From an uncultured Acetatifactor sp. (GTDB lineage: Bacteria > Bacillota > Clostridia > Lachnospirales > Lachnospiraceae), in contig CANQSE010000116.1 in NCBI GenBank assembly GCA_947626405.1, forward strand, positions 1-6,475: 6,475 bases of DNA. Direction: 5' to 3'. Positions 1 through 6,046 of this stretch are shown piece after piece (the first letter of the stretch is position 1; the number at the start of each line of letters is the position of its first letter). Below the pieces are notes generated by a model. It did not search any database. It was given only the letters and a program-made list of their open reading frames with translations, and was not told the origin of the DNA. Both the position numbers and the translations under genes were made by a program.

Positions 1-27
1 TTCTGAAGCAGAAGGTCGTAATAACAG

Positions 28-114
28 TTGATCACTGAAATATCAATGCCAGGGTCGGTCACCTGCACCCGCATCCTCGCACAGAGAGCAACAAAATCAA
101 AAAAGTCCTCATAG
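28..114 (+). CDS. Candidate displaced N-terminus of the alcohol dehydrogenase (-1 frame relationship)
   Basis: A short frame runs from TTG 28 (or ATG 46) to TAG 112-114. It reads TEISMPGSV, then RILAQRATKSKK. Fe-type ADHs typically begin with a segment like (P)TEIVFGPGSV, about 15 residues, then KKVLIVTD. The content and spacing fit if translation moves from this frame to the main frame at the A-run 99-104, giving KSKKVLIVTDAG and a protein of about 836 residues. AAGG at 12-15 lies 12 bases before TTG 28, a weak and rather distant binding site. The frame is short, so the resemblance could be partly chance. If real, this is either a frameshifted gene start (one A missing in a homopolymer, by mutation or sequencing error) or a recoded one. 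Confidence 0.45.
   Translation: MITEISMPGSVTCTRILAQRATKSKKSS
83..105 (+). promoter_or_regulatory. Candidate -1 ribosomal frameshift site (A AAA AAG)
   Basis: A99 AAA AAG105 is phased in the upstream frame exactly as X XXY YYZ, so a -1 slip leads straight into GTC 105 of the dehydrogenase frame. AGAGAG at 83-88 is a weak Shine-Dalgarno-like element 10 bases before the heptamer, and a TAG stop follows at 112-114. From memory, the Escherichia coli dnaX frameshift element has the same parts and spacing, and its peptide there (QGATKAKK) resembles QRATKSKK here. A weak downstream stem is possible: 118-124 with 136-142, one mismatch. A missing A in the homopolymer explains the same data. Confidence 0.35.
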
Positions 115-158
115 TCACCGACGCAGGCGTAAACGGCGCCGGACTCCTTAAGCCGCTT

Positions 159-2537
159 ATGTGCAGTCTCATTGATGCCGGCATCGACTACAGCGTTTTT
201 GACCAGACGGTTGGCAATCCGACCGTCAAAAATGTGGAGGATGCACGTGCGATCTATCTTAATGACGGCTGCCAGGCTCTTATAGGCTTCGGCGGAGGTT
301 CTTCCATCGACTGCGCAAAGGCTGTGGGCGCAAGAATCGCACGCCCGCGCAAACCATTAAGCAAAATGCGGGGCATATTAAAAATAATGAAGCCTATACC
401 CTACCTGGTCGCCGTGCCTACAACGGCAGGCACAGGAAGTGAAATTACGCTTGCCGCCGTCATAACCGACCCCGACACCGGCAGGAAATTTCCGATCAAC
501 GACTTCCCGCTCATTCCCAGACTCGCAGTGCTTGATCCTGAAAATACAAAAAGTCTTCCTAAGCACATGATTTCAACTACCGGAATGGACGCGCTGACTC
601 ACGCAGTTGAGGCGTATATAGGCCGTTCAACCACAAAAAGCACACGCTCTGACGCACTAAGCGCAGTTACGCTCATATTTGCAAATCTTGAGAAGGCATA
701 CTCGGACTGCGACGAGGAATCCCGCCGCAATATGCTTAAGGCCGCTTTCCTTGCGGGACGCGCTTTCTCAAAATCATATGTCGGCTATATACATGCCGTG
801 GCGCACTCTCTCGGCGGAGCGTACAATATTCCGCACGGGCTTGCAAACGCCGTGCTGATGCCCATAGTGCTCGACTATTATGGCGATGCCGTTTACAAAA
901 AGCTCCACGAGCTCGCCGTTGCCGCAGGGATTGCGTCGCCGGACGAACCCGACTGCGACGCAGCCCGCCGTTTTATCGCTGAAATACGTGACATGAACCG
1001 CCGCATGGGCATACCAGATAAGCTGTCGGGCATAAAAGGGGACGACGTGCCCGCTCTTGCCGTGCGCGCTGCGCAGGAAGCGAACCCTCTCTACCCTGTG
1101 CCGGTTCTTATGAACGCGGCAGAGATAGAAAAAATTTATTACAAAGTTATGGACACCGGCTCAGACGACATCGAAACGGTTGTAAAAAAACAGCATGACT
1201 TTTTCGCCTCGGGCGCAACGCTTTCGGTAAAAACCCGCTCCGCCGCGCTAAAGAGACTGCGCGAAGCGGTAAAAAGACATGAAAATGACATAGCGGATGC
1301 GCTGAAAAAAGACCTGGGAAAAAGCGGCTATGAAAGCTTCATGTGCGAGTCGGGCCTCGCACTGTCTGAGATTACGTGGATGCTTGGACACATACGCTCC
1401 CTGAACCGTTCCAGAAAAGCCTCCACTCCTCTTGCGCAGTTTTGCGCAAAGAGCTATGTAAAACCGGTGCCTCACGGTAACGTGCTTATTATGAGTCCTT
1501 GGAACTATCCCTTACTCCTGACGATTGTTCCCCTTATCGACGCCGTCGCAGCAGGCAACACCGCGGTGCTTAAGCCCAGCGCATATTCGCCGTCCGTAAG
1601 CCGTATCGTGGCTGAGCTGGTGAGCGAATGTTTCCCGCCTGAGTATGTCTCGGTAGTTGTCGGGGGCCGGAAGGAAAACTCAAGGCTCCTGGAGCAGAAA
1701 TTTGACATGGTTTTCTTCACCGGAAGTCAGGCTGTGGGGCGTGAAGTCCTCAGAAGCTGCGCTGAGCGGCTCACTCCTGCCGTTCTAGAGCTTGGAGGAA
1801 AAAGTCCCTGTATCGTGGATGCAACGGCAGACATAAAGCTTGCCGCGAAGCGCATTGTGTTCGGGAAATTTTTAAACTGCGGGCAGACCTGCGTGGCGCC
1901 CGACTATATACTGTGTGAAAGCGCCGTCCGCGACGAACTTGTAAACGCCATAAAATCGGAAATCAAAAGACAGTACGGTGAAAATCCTCTTTGCGGTGCG
2001 GACTACGGAAAAATCATCAACAAGAAACATTTTGACAGGCTTCTCGGGCTGATAAACAAGGACAAGGTCGTGCTCGGCGGAGAAAGCAATCCCGAGACGC
2101 TTCAGATTGCCCCCACGGTTATGTGCGGCGTAAGCTGGGACGACGCCGTTATGGGCGAAGAAATTTTCGGCCCCATACTGCCCGTTCTTACCTTTGACGA
2201 CTTCAGTGAAGTATTCTCAGTCCTGAACGGCCGCATGAAGCCGCTTGCGCTTTATATCTTTTCAGACGACAGGCGGCGCACGGATGAAGTCATCTCACGC
2301 ATCCCCTTCGGCGGCGGGTGCGTAAACGACACGGTGATCCACCTTGCCACGAGCGAAATGCCCTTCGGCGGCGTTGGCGAGAGCGGCATGGGCTCCTACC
2401 ACGGACGTTACGGCTTCGAGGCATTCTCGCACTTTAAGTCAATCGTTGACAAGAAAACATGGATCGATCTCCCCATGCGTTACCAGCCCTATTCAAGCAA
2501 GCTGTATGCGACGCTTGTCAGAATGTTCCTCAGATAA
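159..2537 (+). CDS. Fused iron-containing alcohol dehydrogenase / class-3-type aldehyde dehydrogenase
   Basis: Residue numbers count from the ATG at 159. Residues 1 to about 333 are a group III (Fe-type) alcohol dehydrogenase: nucleotide-binding GFGGGSSIDCAK (43-54), PTTAGTGSE (87-95), and a complete metal set D144, H148, H212 and H226, with H216 between them. Residues about 340-792 are a non-acylating aldehyde dehydrogenase resembling ALDH3: SPWNYP with N449, FFTGS (519-523), LELGGKSP with E544, GQTCVAPDY with catalytic C578, EEIFGP (667-672) and PFGGVGESGMG (735-745). The joint is only a few residues after the usual ADH end, with no stop codon. It probably interconverts alcohol, aldehyde and acid in the cytoplasm using NAD(P); the substrate is unknown. 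ATG 159 is unlikely to be the true start: it has no ribosome binding site, and the same frame upstream encodes KKVLIVTDAG, the first strand of the ADH fold. That frame is open back to a TGA at 36-38 but has no ATG, GTG or TTG. The N-terminus seems to lie in another frame (see 28-114). A stop-to-stop gap of 6 bp separates it from the converging VWA gene. Confidence 0.9.
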   Translation: MCSLIDAGIDYSVFDQTVGNPTVKNVEDARAIYLNDGCQALIGFGGGSSIDCAKAVGARIARPRKPLSKMRGILKIMKPIPYLVAVPTTAGTGSEITLAAVITDPDTGRKFPINDFPLIPRLAVLDPENTKSLPKHMISTTGMDALTHAVEAYIGRSTTKSTRSDALSAVTLIFANLEKAYSDCDEESRRNMLKAAFLAGRAFSKSYVGYIHAVAHSLGGAYNIPHGLANAVLMPIVLDYYGDAVYKKLHELAVAAGIASPDEPDCDAARRFIAEIRDMNRRMGIPDKLSGIKGDDVPALAVRAAQEANPLYPVPVLMNAAEIEKIYYKVMDTGSDDIETVVKKQHDFFASGATLSVKTRSAALKRLREAVKRHENDIADALKKDLGKSGYESFMCESGLALSEITWMLGHIRSLNRSRKASTPLAQFCAKSYVKPVPHGNVLIMSPWNYPLLLTIVPLIDAVAAGNTAVLKPSAYSPSVSRIVAELVSECFPPEYVSVVVGGRKENSRLLEQKFDMVFFTGSQAVGREVLRSCAERLTPAVLELGGKSPCIVDATADIKLAAKRIVFGKFLNCGQTCVAPDYILCESAVRDELVNAIKSEIKRQYGENPLCGADYGKIINKKHFDRLLGLINKDKVVLGGESNPETLQIAPTVMCGVSWDDAVMGEEIFGPILPVLTFDDFSEVFSVLNGRMKPLALYIFSDDRRRTDEVISRIPFGGGCVNDTVIHLATSEMPFGGVGESGMGSYHGRYGFEAFSHFKSIVDKKTWIDLPMRYQPYSSKLYATLVRMFLR

Positions 2538-2543
2538 AACATT

Positions 2544-3746
2544 TTAACGGTTTGCCATAAGTGTCGTCATTGCCCGGTTCAGGCCGTCCACAGTGAGCTT
2601 ATACATCGGGAAAAGCTCTTTAACCGCCGTCTCAGCCTCCCGCCATGGCGCCCGTCCCGACGCCATCTTGGGATTGAGCCAGACAACCTTTTTATACTTT
2701 CTTTTTACAAGCTTAAGCCACTCATAGCCGGAGAGACCGCCGTTTGGTCCTCTGTAATTTCCCGTGTCGGAATACAGTTCCTCCGGCGCCATGGCGGCAT
2801 CGCCAACGATGAGCACCTTATAATCGCTGTCTATATTGCGGAACATCCATTCGGTGTCCACCCAGTCGCCGTTCTCACATTCCGGCGTCTTGTAAAGCTT
2901 GCTGTAAATACAGTTATGAAAATAATAGGTCTTTACGTCCCTGTAGTGATTGGACTTATGCACCGCCTGGAACAGATCGTTCAAAAGGCTGCTGAAGGGA
3001 ATCATGGTTCCGCCGGAATCCATGAGAAGCAGAAGCTTTACGGCGTTCTTACGGGGTTTCTGCATCACAATCTGAAGACATCCTCCGTTGTTGCACGTCT
3101 TGTCCACCGTACCGTTTATGTCAAGCTCCGTCTCCGGGATGTCAAGCCTGCTTGAAAACTGCCTGAGCTTTCGAAATGCAAGCTGGAACTGTCGGTTGTC
3201 CAATACCCTGTCGTCGCGAAAATCCCTGTATTTCCTGGCTCCCACCACGGAAAAAGCGGACTGATAGCCGGTCTGACCGCCCACTCTCACGCCGCCTACG
3301 TTGCCCCCCATATTTCCGAAAGAGGTTTTTCCCATGGTACCGATCCAGAAGCTGCCGCCGTTGTGCTCCTCATTCTGATCCTTAAGCCGCTGCTTAAAGG
3401 TTTCCTCCACGTCCTCCTTGTCGATCTGCAGATCCTCCATCTGGTTAAGATGCGCTCTTGCCTCCTCGTGGGCAAGCTCAAGCATGTCGGACTTGTCAAG
3501 CCAGCGAAGCATCTCCTTTCCCACTTCAGTCTCCTTCTTAGCCGGTTTAAAACATTCCTCAAAAGCCATATCGTACTTGTCAAAATCCGTTTCGCTTTTT
3601 ACCAGTATCATACGGGCCACATAATAAAACTGCGTAAGAGAGCTTCCGCAGAGTCCCTTGTCAAGCGCTTCCTGCAGAGTCAGAAATTCCCCCAGCGTCA
3701 CATGAAGTCCCTTTTCTCTCAACGTCTCAAAAAATTTTGTGAACAT
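2544..3746 (-). CDS. CoxE-like von Willebrand factor A (VWA) domain protein
   Basis: A 400-residue cytoplasmic protein with no signal peptide or membrane segment. The N-terminal half is helical and charged (about 1-128), followed by a glycine-rich patch (130-158, GGSFWIGTMGK and NMGGNVGGVRVGG). The VWA domain begins near 235 with KLLLLMDSGGTM (237-248), the metal-ion-dependent adhesion site. It continues to VLIVGDAAMAPEEL (311-324), where D316 is a likely further MIDAS ligand, and KKVVWLNP (352-359). The MIDAS reads D-S-G-G-T instead of the canonical D-x-S-x-S, so the first serine is Gly245. This resembles the group of CoxE-like proteins encoded next to MoxR ATPases. Such pairs remodel or mature enzyme clients; CoxD/CoxE of CO dehydrogenase is the characterised example. 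No CO dehydrogenase gene is visible here, so the client is unknown. The gene lies 107 bp downstream of the MoxR gene on the same strand, presumably in one operon. GGAGGG sits 11 bases before the ATG. Confidence 0.88.
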   Translation of the reverse strand: MFTKFFETLREKGLHVTLGEFLTLQEALDKGLCGSSLTQFYYVARMILVKSETDFDKYDMAFEECFKPAKKETEVGKEMLRWLDKSDMLELAHEEARAHLNQMEDLQIDKEDVEETFKQRLKDQNEEHNGGSFWIGTMGKTSFGNMGGNVGGVRVGGQTGYQSAFSVVGARKYRDFRDDRVLDNRQFQLAFRKLRQFSSRLDIPETELDINGTVDKTCNNGGCLQIVMQKPRKNAVKLLLLMDSGGTMIPFSSLLNDLFQAVHKSNHYRDVKTYYFHNCIYSKLYKTPECENGDWVDTEWMFRNIDSDYKVLIVGDAAMAPEELYSDTGNYRGPNGGLSGYEWLKLVKRKYKKVVWLNPKMASGRAPWREAETAVKELFPMYKLTVDGLNRAMTTLMANR

Positions 3747-3757
3747 TTACCGTCCGT

Positions 3758-3763
3758 CCCTCC
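3758..3763 (-). promoter_or_regulatory. Ribosome binding site GGAGGG of the VWA gene
   Basis: CCCTCC on the plus strand reads GGAGGG on the minus strand, 11 bases before the ATG at 3746. The spacing is slightly long, but the match to the anti-Shine-Dalgarno sequence is strong and it supports this start codon. Confidence 0.6.
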
Positions 3764-3765
3764 AT

Positions 3766-3793
3766 GGCGCGGAATACTTTAGCTTTTCGCGCC
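3766..3793 (-). promoter_or_regulatory. Hairpin immediately upstream of the VWA ribosome binding site
   Basis: GGCGCG (3766-3771) and CGCGCC (3788-3793) form a perfect 6-bp GC stem, extendable by G-T, A-T and A-T pairs to 9 bp with a 10-base loop. In the minus-strand transcript it ends two bases before GGAGGG. It could space or modulate translation of the second operon gene, or be an mRNA processing site. No U-tract follows directly, so it is not a typical intrinsic terminator. Confidence 0.4.
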
Positions 3794-3853
3794 GGAAAAA
3801 TTTTTTCAATTACGTAGTCTCGTAACTATAGCCGCCGTCGATAATAACAAGTT

Positions 3854-4738
3854 TCACAGATTTGCATCGTGGCGAACCAGCTCAAGATCCTCGTCCTTTT
3901 TTACAACCACTCCGACAAACGGAAGCCTTGCCCTTATCTCGTCGGCGGAAATACCGCCTGTCTGCAGGGCGTTGATCCAGTCGATCAGCTCGGAGGTGCT
4001 GGGTTTTTTTCTGATATCGCGTATAGCGCGGATATTATAGAATACCTCCATGGCGTTTTTTAACAGGTTGTCCTCCACATTGGGGAAATGGACCCGCACA
4101 ATCTCCTCCATCAGCTCCGGAGTGGGAAAATCGATGTAATGGAAAATGCAGCGTCGAAGGAAAGCGTCCGGCAGCTCCTTCTCCGCGTTGGAGGTAATGA
4201 TCACAATCGGACGCTGCTTTGCCTTTATTGTGCGTTTTGTCTCGTTGATATAAAATTCCATCTGATCAAGCTCCCAGAGCAGGTCGTTGGGAAATTCCAG
4301 ATCCGCCTTGTCGATCTCGTCAATCAGAAGCACCACCTGTTCGTCGCTGTCAAAGGCTTCACCAAGTTTCCCGAGTTTTATATAGCGTGCGATATCGTTT
4401 ACGCCTTCCTCCCCGAACTGTCCGTCGTAGAGGCGCTGAATGGTATCGTACACATATAATCCCTCCTGGGCTTTCGTTGTGGATTTGATATTCCATATGA
4501 TGAGCCTTTTCCCCAGCGCCTTTGCCACGGCTTCCGCAAGCATGGTCTTTCCGGTTCCGGGTTCACCCTTTATGAGAAGCGGTTTCTTTAAGGCGATCGC
4601 AATATTCACGCTTGCCATCAGCTCCTCGCTTGCCACATACTCCCCCGTTCCGTTAAACGCGGTTCCTCCGCCTGATATTGCGCCCTCAGCCATCACGCCT
4701 TCTGTTGTTTTGCCCTGTTCATTTATATTCTGTCCCAT
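3854..4738 (-). CDS. MoxR-family AAA+ ATPase
   Basis: Counting from an upstream ATG at 4768 (304 residues), the AAA+ signatures are Walker A GEPGTGKT (68-75), Walker B VVLLIDEIDKAD (145-156, with D150 and E151), sensor-1 ITSNAEKELP (191-200, N194) and the arginine-finger region FLRRC (203-207). A helical lid region follows to about 290. The family is a hexameric ATPase that works with VWA-domain partners to remodel or activate client proteins; the partner is surely the VWA gene directly downstream. I prefer the start at 4738 (residue 11 of the long form, MGQNINEQGK, giving 294 residues). AAGGTG lies 9 bases before it, whereas ATG 4768 has no Shine-Dalgarno and falls about where a predicted promoter would start transcription. 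The conserved part (YVASEEL) begins much later, so either start keeps the domain intact. The stop codon overlaps a GTG as GTGA (see findings). Confidence 0.9.
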   Translation of the reverse strand: MGQNINEQGKTTEGVMAEGAISGGGTAFNGTGEYVASEELMASVNIAIALKKPLLIKGEPGTGKTMLAEAVAKALGKRLIIWNIKSTTKAQEGLYVYDTIQRLYDGQFGEEGVNDIARYIKLGKLGEAFDSDEQVVLLIDEIDKADLEFPNDLLWELDQMEFYINETKRTIKAKQRPIVIITSNAEKELPDAFLRRCIFHYIDFPTPELMEEIVRVHFPNVEDNLLKNAMEVFYNIRAIRDIRKKPSTSELIDWINALQTGGISADEIRARLPFVGVVVKKDEDLELVRHDANL

Positions 4739-4776
4739 ATTTTCACGCACCTTTCCCTTGAAATCCATTCATTTTT

Positions 4777-4805
4777 ATGTTACGATATTCCTGTTTTAAA
4801 ATCAA
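4777..4805 (-). promoter_or_regulatory. Predicted sigma-A promoter of the MoxR-VWA operon
   Basis: On the minus strand TTGATT (4805-4800, 4 of 6 to consensus) and TAACAT (4782-4777, 4 of 6) are separated by exactly 17 bp. The start point would fall at about 4768-4770, which would make ATG 4768 nearly leaderless and favours the downstream ATG at 4738. It lies in the 57-bp divergent gap shared with metF. The match is modest and the region AT-rich. Confidence 0.4.
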
Positions 4806-4825
4806 GAAATTATTTCCGGAGAAAA

Positions 4826-5686
4826 ATGACAATGATCACAAATCTTATGCAGAATAAAGATACTCTTTCTTTTGAAGTTTTTCCTCCCAAAAAGGACGGG
4901 GAATTTGACAGGGCTTTCGAGGTGCTGGATGCGCTTGGCAAGCTCGCGCCTGACTACATCAGCGTTACATATGGCGCCGGCGGCAGCCGTGCGGGAAAAA
5001 CCGTAGAGATCGCGTCTTACATTCAGAATACTCTCGGAATAGACGCCATGGCGCATCTTACCTGCGTAGGCAGCAGACGCGGTCAGCTTCTGAGCGTATG
5101 CGACGACCTTAAGAAAAACAATGTGACGCATATCCTCGCGCTTCGCGGGGATCGCCCCAAGGATATGACAGACGAGCAGTTTTTGTCCAGGGATTTTGAA
5201 CACGCAAACGACATGATGCGTTTCTTAAGGGAGAATACGGATCTCCATCTTGCAGGAGCATGCTATCCTGAAAAGCATTATGAGAGCTTCAGCATGGAAT
5301 CGGATCTTAACAATCTGAAAAAGAAACAGGACGCCGGCGCGGAGTTCTTTATAAGCCAGCTTTTCCTGGATAACGATTATTATTACGCTTTTCTCGAAAA
5401 AGCTGCAAAAAAAGGAATCACCGTTCCAATCTGCGCCGGAATCATGCCCATTACCTCCGCAAAACAGATCGGCACCTCCATCACACTCTCAGGCTCCAGT
5501 GTGCCAAAGGCGATGGCGGATCTTCTGGCGACCTACGGCGATAATCCTGACGAAATGAGGAAAGCAGGCGTTGACTACGCCATACGTCAGATACGTGATC
5601 TTAAAGAAAACGGAATAAAACATATTCATCTGTACTCCATGAACAGACCAAAAACCACAGGCGAGATCGTGGCGGGGATCCGGTAA
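4826..5686 (+). CDS. metF: 5,10-methylenetetrahydrofolate reductase
   Basis: A 286-residue protein, the normal length of the bacterial catalytic TIM barrel without the eukaryotic regulatory domain. It reduces 5,10-methylene-THF to 5-methyl-THF with FAD and NAD(P)H, feeding methionine synthesis and, in acetogens, the methyl branch. Signatures in order: SFEVFPPK with the catalytic Glu17 (Glu28 of the E. coli enzyme), YISVTYGAGGS (44-54), HLTCVG (77-82), ILALRGDRP with D109 (the flavin-tuning Asp120 of E. coli), ACYPEKH (145-151), FFISQLFLD with Q178, and CAGIMPI (203-209). All key residues are present. GGAG at 4818-4821 is only 4 bases from ATG 4826 but 10 bases from ATG 4832, so the true start may be the third codon. 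The gene is alone on its strand here, divergent from the MoxR gene. No methionine-synthase gene, S-box or T-box leader is visible, and the 57-bp upstream gap is too short for a riboswitch. Confidence 0.96.
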   Translation: MTMITNLMQNKDTLSFEVFPPKKDGEFDRAFEVLDALGKLAPDYISVTYGAGGSRAGKTVEIASYIQNTLGIDAMAHLTCVGSRRGQLLSVCDDLKKNNVTHILALRGDRPKDMTDEQFLSRDFEHANDMMRFLRENTDLHLAGACYPEKHYESFSMESDLNNLKKKQDAGAEFFISQLFLDNDYYYAFLEKAAKKGITVPICAGIMPITSAKQIGTSITLSGSSVPKAMADLLATYGDNPDEMRKAGVDYAIRQIRDLKENGIKHIHLYSMNRPKTTGEIVAGIR

Positions 5687-5696
5687 TGCCCCGCCA
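5670..5696 (+). terminator. GC-rich hairpin spanning the metF stop codon
   Basis: TGGCGGGG (5670-5677) pairs perfectly with CCCCGCCA (5689-5696), 8 bp with an 11-base loop containing the TAA. It is followed by TATATAAAG, not a proper U-tract, so it is a weak or factor-assisted terminator, or a 3'-end stabilising hairpin. Confidence 0.4.
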
Positions 5697-5754
5697 TATA
5701 TAAAGCCTTACTCATATTCGGCGGTATAAGAACTGATCCCATTTTTAAATTTTT

Positions 5755-5778
5755 GTTGACATATGTGTTGACATATGA
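5755..5778 (+). repeat. Tandem 12-bp direct repeat containing two -35 hexamers
   Basis: GTTGACATATGT is followed immediately by GTTGACATATGA (11 of 12 identical). Each copy contains TTGACA and the palindrome CATATG. It could be a duplicated regulator site overlapping a promoter. Confidence 0.7.
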
Positions 5779-5796
5779 TTTAACTTGTAGTATTAA
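5768..5796 (+). promoter_or_regulatory. Predicted sigma-A promoter with doubled -35 element
   Basis: TTGACA (5768-5773, perfect) is 17 bp from TATTAA (5791-5796, 4 of 6). A second perfect TTGACA lies 12 bp upstream. The predicted start is near 5803, over 300 bases before the next gene, so it would drive a long leader or a small RNA. Confidence 0.45.
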
Positions 5797-5970
5797 TAAT
5801 ATATAAAATATGTTGATTGATATTTCAATTGATATTCTGGCATATCTTTTATAAATAAAATATTTCTTAATTTCATGTATGTTTCACGTATATATTCAAA
5901 TCAACAAATAAAAGCCGATAACACAACATTTCAGATATGCCATTCATAGTTTACCCGCATATACATCGCA

Positions 5971-5999
5971 AAAACCTGCGCAGAAACGTTTTGACAATT
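5971..5999 (+). repeat. Promoter-like repeat block, copy 1
   Basis: The pattern AAAA(C/T)CTGCGC, nine bases, TTGACAATT occurs here and again exactly 44 bp downstream. In this copy CTGCGCAG (5976-5983) and AAACGTTT (5984-5991) are adjacent perfect palindromes, suggesting a protein-binding site in front of the TTGACA. No good -10 is seen at 16-18 bp. Confidence 0.6.
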
Positions 6000-6014
6000 T
6001 TAATCTGTAATTTA

Positions 6015-6043
6015 AAAATCTGCGCGAAAGCACTTTGACAATT
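6015..6043 (+). repeat. Promoter-like repeat block, copy 2
   Basis: Second copy of the block at 5971-5999, aligned without gaps and with the same nine-base spacing between CTGCGC and TTGACAATT. The palindromes of copy 1 are degraded here. The offset of 44 bp is about four helical turns, so both copies face nearly the same side of the DNA. Confidence 0.6.
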
Positions 6044-6046
6044 CAA

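Noticed and set aside
1..377. Minus-strand frame open from 377 to the left edge, with a protein-like reading over 1-98
   Set aside because: From about 105 upward it is the exact in-register complement of clear ADH codons, where antisense frames are often open. No ribosome binding site precedes its ATG at 74, and I recognise no family.
378..566. 62-codon minus-strand frame inside the ADH domain
   Set aside because: Antisense shadow of strongly conserved ADH coding sequence.
159..2537. Assignment as AdhE (bifunctional acetaldehyde-CoA/alcohol dehydrogenase)
   Set aside because: The domain order is reversed and the ALDH half has the ALDH3-type GQTCVAPDY active site and N/E catalytic set of hydrolytic ALDHs, not the acylating type.
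3796..3812. A/T runs and TTACG...CGTAA (3810-3825) as a terminator between the MoxR and VWA genes
   Set aside because: The stem is only 5 bp and AT-rich, and the run lies in a short gap of a probable operon; not convincing.
4802..5203. 133-codon minus-strand frame over metF
   Set aside because: Antisense to unmistakable MetF motifs; no family resemblance or suitable context.
5875..5949. 24-residue frame beginning at ATG 5875
   Set aside because: No ribosome binding site, AT-rich context, short enough to be chance.
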